Part shown: piece after piece, positions 59,776-64,000 of the stretch
How the letters are laid out: each line of letters opens with the position of its first letter
Position numbering within the stretch: the stretch's first letter is position 1
Notes under the pieces: generated by a model
The model's database searches: none
What the model was told of the DNA's origin: nothing
Seen by the model: the letters and a program-made list of their open reading frames with translations, nothing else
Assembly: GCA_963691885.1 (NCBI GenBank)
Contig: OY829843.1
Span: forward strand, 4,216,001-4,280,000
Reading direction: 5' to 3'
DNA length: 64,000 nucleotides
From: G963691885 sp963691885
Lineage (GTDB): Bacteria > Pseudomonadota > Alphaproteobacteria > UBA8366 > Aestuariispiraceae
Translations under genes and position numbers: made by a program

Positions 59776-61224
59776 TCAGGGCGACCAGTCGGGCGCTGTC
59801 GTACGACGCTTGCCATCGGGCGTTCTCTTCACACCGTCTGAAAGACCGACCCGATCCCAGAGCTTGCAGGTCACCATCTTATGTTTCTGGTCCAGACCTT
59901 CACAGTAATTGGTGAACTCACAACTCCGGACCTCTTCACCTCTGCCCAGATGTACCTTTCGGAACCAGACGGGGTCGGCCAGCGTTTGGCGTGCGGCCCC
60001 GATCAGATCAGCCTTTCCAGCCTGCAGGATTTCTTCCGCCTGTTGAAAGCCGTGTATACCACCGGTCACCACGACAGGTGTCTGATACCCGGCGTCGCTG
60101 ATCGCCTGCTTTATTGCCGCCGTCGGTTCAATGTTTCGACCAAACGGGCCAAAGAAATCAGAGATGTAAGCCGGCATGCATTCGTAGCCGCTCTGCCCGG
60201 TATAGGGATAGGCCGCGTGACCGACCGGTGGCTGCTTGGCATCATCAAACTTCCCGCCCCGCGATGTCGACAGGAAATCCATACCCGCCGCTGCAAACCG
60301 CGTTGCAAAGTAACAGGCGTCCGAAACTGTGCTGCCGCCGTCTATGCATTCATCCGAAAGGAAGCGGCATCCCACGGGATAGTCCGTGCCAACTGCGTCC
60401 CTGACAGTTTTGAACACATCAAGCGGTAAACGCACACGGCCGTTCAGATCACTGCCATAGCCATCGGTCCTGACATTCTTGGCGGAAAGAAAAGACGCCA
60501 TCGTATAAGCATGTGCGTAGTGTAATTCGACGCCGTCAATCCCGGCCTCTTTTGCACGCAATGCAGCATCTGCGAACAGATCCGGCAGCACATTTGGCAG
60601 GTCCGCGATATGAGGAAGATGCGTATCGGTTACCCTCTCGCGATAGCCAACTCTGTAATCTTCCAGCTCCCTCGCTGACAGGATTTCGGTCAGGGCTTCA
60701 TCATCCAGACCGATCAGATGATTTCGGATCTCGTCATCCGTAGACGCAACCGCGTTCAGAGCAGTCCTGTGTGCCTTTGTTATCGCGAGGAACCTTTGAA
60801 AGAACTTTTCCTTTTCTGGCCGTCGCCTGATCGCGAGGAAATCAATCAACTGAATAAAGAGCCGCGTTTTTCCGTCGCTTTCCTCCCGTACCCGCTCTAC
60901 CAGCTCTTTCAGACCCGGAATGAACCTGTCATGCCCGATCCGCAGCAGAGGCCCCGACGGGATGTCGCGGATACCTGTCGCCTCAATAACCAAGCCACCC
61001 GGACGTCCGCGTGCCATGGATCCATACCAGTCGAGAACATCCTCGGTGACAAACCCATCTTCCGTTGCGCGCCAGGGAACCATCGCCGGTACCCAACTGC
61101 GTTGTTCCAATCCCAATTGTCCTATTTTGACGGGGCTGAACAGTTTTGAGGACTGGGCCTCTTCCTTATTCGGCCAGGGCCCTGGTGCAGGATCGTATTT
61201 GATTTTCTCAGGGGGTTTCCACAT
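59776..61224 (-). CDS. NADH:flavin oxidoreductase (Old Yellow Enzyme family)
   Basis: A 482-residue OYE-like TIM barrel, longer than typical single-domain members. LFSPVKIGQLGLEQRSWVPAM begins the FMN barrel (residues about 29-49), GVELHYAHAYTMASFLS and VVTGGIHGFQQAEEIL hold the active-site and phosphate regions. There is an insertion of about 80 residues (RRRPEKEKFFQRFLAITKAH onwards) after the third strand, and C-terminal cysteines in SCEFTNYC and MVTC that do not clearly match the Fe-S motif of dienoyl-CoA reductases. By operator sharing with the aminobenzoyl-CoA operon it probably reduces an aryl-CoA-derived or quinonoid intermediate. First gene of its unit. Confidence 0.82.
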   Translation of the reverse strand: MWKPPEKIKYDPAPGPWPNKEEAQSSKLFSPVKIGQLGLEQRSWVPAMVPWRATEDGFVTEDVLDWYGSMARGRPGGLVIEATGIRDIPSGPLLRIGHDRFIPGLKELVERVREESDGKTRLFIQLIDFLAIRRRPEKEKFFQRFLAITKAHRTALNAVASTDDEIRNHLIGLDDEALTEILSARELEDYRVGYRERVTDTHLPHIADLPNVLPDLFADAALRAKEAGIDGVELHYAHAYTMASFLSAKNVRTDGYGSDLNGRVRLPLDVFKTVRDAVGTDYPVGCRFLSDECIDGGSTVSDACYFATRFAAAGMDFLSTSRGGKFDDAKQPPVGHAAYPYTGQSGYECMPAYISDFFGPFGRNIEPTAAIKQAISDAGYQTPVVVTGGIHGFQQAEEILQAGKADLIGAARQTLADPVWFRKVHLGRGEEVRSCEFTNYCEGLDQKHKMVTCKLWDRVGLSDGVKRTPDGKRRTTAPDWSP

Positions 61225-61246
61225 GGCGCAATCATTCCGGGGTTAT

Positions 61247-61272
61247 AAATTACTTTATATATAAAGTAATTT
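61247..61272. promoter_or_regulatory. 26-bp perfect palindrome upstream of the Old Yellow Enzyme operon
   Basis: All 26 bases are symmetrical: half-site AAATTACTTTATA followed by its exact reverse complement. It lies 22 bases upstream of the ATG at 61224. It matches the centre of the palindrome before the fused monooxygenase at 5947 (20 of 24 positions). It probably binds the MarR protein encoded at 9075 and may overlap the promoter. Confidence 0.62.
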
Positions 61273-61316
61273 TACGAAGGTAAACCGGCAGAAACTGCAA
61301 CCAGAATATAGGTCAC

Positions 61317-61820
61317 TTAATCTCTATTTTTCAGCGCTTTATTAAGGTTTTCAACGATGCGGGGCGACACAAATTCATGCACGGCACCGTCCAGGCCAGC
61401 GATCTCTTTCACCAAACGGCTAGAGATAAACTGGTTCCGCTCCGACGACATCAAAAAGACAGTCTCAATATCCCGGTTCAACCGTGAATTCATCCCGACC
61501 ATCTGAAATTCATACTCAAAATCGGATATCGCCCGGAGACCACGCACGATCAAATCCGCCCCGACATCCTGCGCATAATGAATGAGCAGACTGTCGAAAT
61601 TTCGAACTTCGATCTTTTCCGCGATCTCTGAGGGCAGAGACGCCACTTCGGCCCTAACCATTTCGGTACGCTCTTCAAGGCTGAACAACGGACCTTTTCC
61701 GGCATTTACCGCAACAGAGACAATCAACCGATCGCATAACCGGTTTGCCGCACGTGTAATAATGTCCATATGCCCGTTTGTAATCGGGTCAAAGGTCCCC
61801 GGATAAATTGCGACTTTCAT
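61317..61820 (-). CDS. coaD: Phosphopantetheine adenylyltransferase
   Basis: A 167-residue CoaD of normal length. YPGTFDPITNGHMDII carries the nucleotidyltransferase HxGH-like motif (NGHMD), GLRAISDFEYEFQMVGMN and ISSRLVKEIAGL complete the active site. It makes dephospho-CoA from 4'-phosphopantetheine, the penultimate step of CoA synthesis. It lies 29 bases downstream of gyrA on the same strand, an arrangement common in alphaproteobacteria. The supply of CoA suits the aryl-CoA pathways, but the neighbourhood is probably just chromosomal. Confidence 0.96.
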   Translation of the reverse strand: MKVAIYPGTFDPITNGHMDIITRAANRLCDRLIVSVAVNAGKGPLFSLEERTEMVRAEVASLPSEIAEKIEVRNFDSLLIHYAQDVGADLIVRGLRAISDFEYEFQMVGMNSRLNRDIETVFLMSSERNQFISSRLVKEIAGLDGAVHEFVSPRIVENLNKALKNRD

Positions 61821-61849
61821 ATCAGATATCGCCCCCTAACACCGTTTGA

Positions 61850-64000
61850 TCACTCCGGCGGCGTGTCACCGCTTTCTGTATCGCCCTGCGATACTTCATC
61901 CCCCACAGGTTCGGTGTTTTCAACAGTATTTTCTACCTCTTCGGCGGAATCATCATCTCCCTCTTCCGTATCACGAAGACGGGCGACGGATACAACCTTC
62001 TGATCGCCGTCGATGACAAAGACCCGAACACCCATACTACCGCGCCGCTTCGGTGAGATTTCATCGGCGCGACAACGGATAAGTTGACCGCCATCCGTGA
62101 CCAGAACCAATTCATCAAGGGCCGGTTCAATCCGGAAAGAAGAGACAATCCGGGTATTTTCCCCGCGACCAAGGTTCATATTGCCGATGCCCTTACCCCC
62201 ACGTCCTGTGACGCGATAGTCAAAGCTGGAGCTCAATTGCCCATAGCCTGCATCGGAGATTGTAAGCACCAGTTCCTCTGCATCTCGCATGCTTTGAAGT
62301 TTCTCTGATGTATCAAACTGTGCCGCCAGTGCCTGATCCGCGGCCCGTCGCTCTTCATCATCGGTGTAGTCACTTGATTGCAGGCGTCTTGCCGCGGCAG
62401 AGGCCTTCATGAACTCGTCGCGCTCTTCGGAAGTCGCCTCAGAATGGTTCAAGAGGGAAAGCGATATCACCTGATCATCATCAGCCAGCCTGATCCCCCT
62501 GACACCTGTCGACGTCCGACCAGAAAAAATCCGCACATCAGGAACCGGGAAGCGGATGCAAACACCCTTGGCGGTCGAGAGGAACACGTCTTCGTCTTCA
62601 CTGCAGGTCCTGACGCCGATCAAGCTGTCCCCTTCATCAAGCTTCATGGCAATCTTGCCGTTCTTCATGATGTTGGTGAAATCACTCAACCTGTTGCGTC
62701 TGACACCGCCGCTGGCCGTTGCAAATACTGCAAACAGCTCAACCCACGCGTCTTCATCTTCTGGCAGAGGCATGATGGTCGAGATCGTCTCCCCCTCTTC
62801 CAGAGGAAGCAGGTTGATCATTGCCTTACCACGGGCGGTCGGACTGCCGAGCGGTAGGCGATAGACCTTCAGTTGATATACCATCCCCTTAGACGAGAAG
62901 AACAGGACCGGTGTGTGAGTTGATGTGACGAAGACATTGACGACGACATCATCGTCCTTCGTCTGCATCCCGGAACGACCCTTCCCACCCCGACGCTGGG
63001 CGCGATAGGTTGAAAGCGGCACGCGTTTGATATAGCCACCCTGGGTGACCGTAACGACCATATCCTCACGCTGGATCAGGTCCTCAATGTCATGTTCGAA
63101 CTCATTTTCCTCAATCGTCGTGCGACGGGGCGTACCGAACTGATCCCGCACCTCAACAAGCTCGTCACGCATGACCTGCAGGCGCCGTGGACGGGATTGC
63201 AGGATTTCGAGGAAATCCTTGATCTTGTCAGCAAGTTCCTGTGTTTCCGCGGTCAGTTTGTCCCGTTCCATCCCGGTGAGGCGCTGCAACCGCAATTCCA
63301 GAATGGCGCGCGCCTGGGCTTCTGACAGACGGTATTTGCCATCGATAACCTCATGACCCGGGTCATCGATCAGGGCGATGAAATCTGCCACGTCCTCTGC
63401 GTTCCAGGCCTCACCCATCAGGCTCGCCCGTGCACTCGCCGGGTCGGGTGCCGCGCGGATCATGGCAATGACAGGGTCCAGATTACTGATCGCGACCAAC
63501 TGGCCAGCCAGAATATGGGCCCGCTCGCGGGCCTTGCGCAGTTCAAAGGCCGTCCGTCGGTTGACCACTTCCTCCCGGAAATCAACGAAAGCCTGAATGA
63601 TCTGCTTAAGCTGCAGCATTTCCGGCCGTCCAGAATTCAGCGCCAGCATATTGACGCCGAAACTTGTCTGCATCGGTGTAAACCGGAAAAGTTGTGCTAG
63701 AACAACGTCATATACAGCGTCTTTCTTGAGTTCGATAACAACACGTACGCCGTCCTGATCGGACTCATCCCGCAGGTCAGAGATCCCTTCGACCTGTTTT
63801 TCGCGAACCACTTCGGCAATGCGTTCCAGCATCCGCGACTTGTTCACCTGATAGGGGATCTCGGTTGCGACAATCGCCTCTCGGCCCCTCATTTCTTCCA
63901 TATGAGTGCGCGCCCGCATGATTACAGAGCCGCGCCCCGTATTGTATGCCGAGCGGATCCCGGACCGTCCCAGAATGATACCGCCCGTCGGGAAATCCGG
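61850..64000 (-). CDS. gyrA: DNA gyrase subunit A (5' part outside window)
   Basis: The reverse strand is open from the window edge to a stop at 61850, giving about 716 residues of GyrA. FPTGGIILGRSGIRSAYNTG at the edge lies after the catalytic Tyr region, EIPYQVNKS and QEEVERV-type coiled-coil sequence follow, and the GyrA box QRRGGKG marks the DNA-wrapping beta-pinwheel domain. The tail is acidic (DDDSAEEVENTVENTEPVGD). The gene continues beyond 64000, so the N-terminus with the quinolone-resistance region and active-site tyrosine is not visible. Confidence 0.96.
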   Translation of the reverse strand, partial: PDFPTGGIILGRSGIRSAYNTGRGSVIMRARTHMEEMRGREAIVATEIPYQVNKSRMLERIAEVVREKQVEGISDLRDESDQDGVRVVIELKKDAVYDVVLAQLFRFTPMQTSFGVNMLALNSGRPEMLQLKQIIQAFVDFREEVVNRRTAFELRKARERAHILAGQLVAISNLDPVIAMIRAAPDPASARASLMGEAWNAEDVADFIALIDDPGHEVIDGKYRLSEAQARAILELRLQRLTGMERDKLTAETQELADKIKDFLEILQSRPRRLQVMRDELVEVRDQFGTPRRTTIEENEFEHDIEDLIQREDMVVTVTQGGYIKRVPLSTYRAQRRGGKGRSGMQTKDDDVVVNVFVTSTHTPVLFFSSKGMVYQLKVYRLPLGSPTARGKAMINLLPLEEGETISTIMPLPEDEDAWVELFAVFATASGGVRRNRLSDFTNIMKNGKIAMKLDEGDSLIGVRTCSEDEDVFLSTAKGVCIRFPVPDVRIFSGRTSTGVRGIRLADDDQVISLSLLNHSEATSEERDEFMKASAAARRLQSSDYTDDEERRAADQALAAQFDTSEKLQSMRDAEELVLTISDAGYGQLSSSFDYRVTGRGGKGIGNMNLGRGENTRIVSSFRIEPALDELVLVTDGGQLIRCRADEISPKRRGSMGVRVFVIDGDQKVVSVARLRDTEEGDDDSAEEVENTVENTEPVGDEVSQGDTESGDTPPE

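Noticed and set aside
1..64000. Insertion sequences, prophage, integrative element or CRISPR
   Set aside because: No transposase, integrase, phage gene, regularly spaced repeats or tRNA-flanked direct repeats were seen.

Overview
The window looks like part of the chromosome of a marine or soil alphaproteobacterium of the Rhodospirillales/Kiloniellales/Sneathiellales kind. This is inferred from the moderately GC-rich coding style, the Mg-type HemB, the coaD-gyrA neighbourhood and the mix of CoA-dependent aromatic pathways; I cannot fix the genus. Coding density is high and no gene-free stretch exceeds 300 bases. I saw no tRNA, rRNA, CRISPR array, transposase or integrase.

Layout. 1-3083: a truncated Rrf2 regulator, an HPt phosphotransfer protein, a REC-GGDEF response regulator and a ClpP-like periplasmic protein; three 11-bp-spaced repeats resembling a Pho box lie between the last two. 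3169-5937: a three-gene unit (mandelate-racemase-like enolase, PdxA-like dehydrogenase, phosphate-binding TIM barrel). 6014-14132: a 2-aminobenzoyl-CoA (anthranilate) operon with the fused monooxygenase/reductase, SDR, MarR regulator, crotonase, acyl-CoA dehydrogenase, aryl-CoA ligase, thioesterase and RidA protein. 14136-18581 (minus strand): a RutE-type nitroreductase and paaEDCBA, the phenylacetyl-CoA epoxidase, behind a well-formed sigma70 promoter flanked by perfect inverted repeats. 18670-25689: DUF192, histone-deacetylase-fold protein, Atm1-like exporter, nitroreductase, Panacea-domain protein, CoxG-like protein and HemB.

25697-41584: an MscS channel with a cyclic-nucleotide domain, a form II (CO-dehydrogenase-like) molybdenum hydroxylase coxSLM, the ydbH-ynbE-ydbL envelope genes, a cyclic-nucleotide-domain/repeat protein, and the Mo-hydroxylase maturation genes coxD, coxE, two xdhC-type genes and a MoeA/MocA fusion.

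41630-61224: a box (benzoyl-CoA epoxidation) region with boxB, boxC, boxR, a flavodoxin, a DUF4863 protein, benzoate-CoA ligase, hydrolases, a MaoC protein, a stand-alone aryl-CoA monooxygenase and a complete branched-chain-type ABC importer (probably for aromatic acids), then an opposing operon of Old Yellow Enzyme, FAD oxidoreductase and SDR. 61317-64000: coaD and the 3' part of gyrA.

The genes fit together as an aryl-CoA catabolic island: import, CoA activation, oxygenation (AbmA-type, PaaABCDE, BoxB), ring opening and beta-oxidation. Two cis-element sets tie separated parts together. A MarR-type palindrome occurs before the aminobenzoyl-CoA operon and again, 55 kb away, before the Old Yellow Enzyme operon. 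A second motif, TGCAnTATAATGCn, overlaps the putative -10 of both the boxCB promoter and the flavodoxin/ligase promoter and is a strong candidate BoxR operator. boxA, boxD and the rest of the paa pathway are not in the window.
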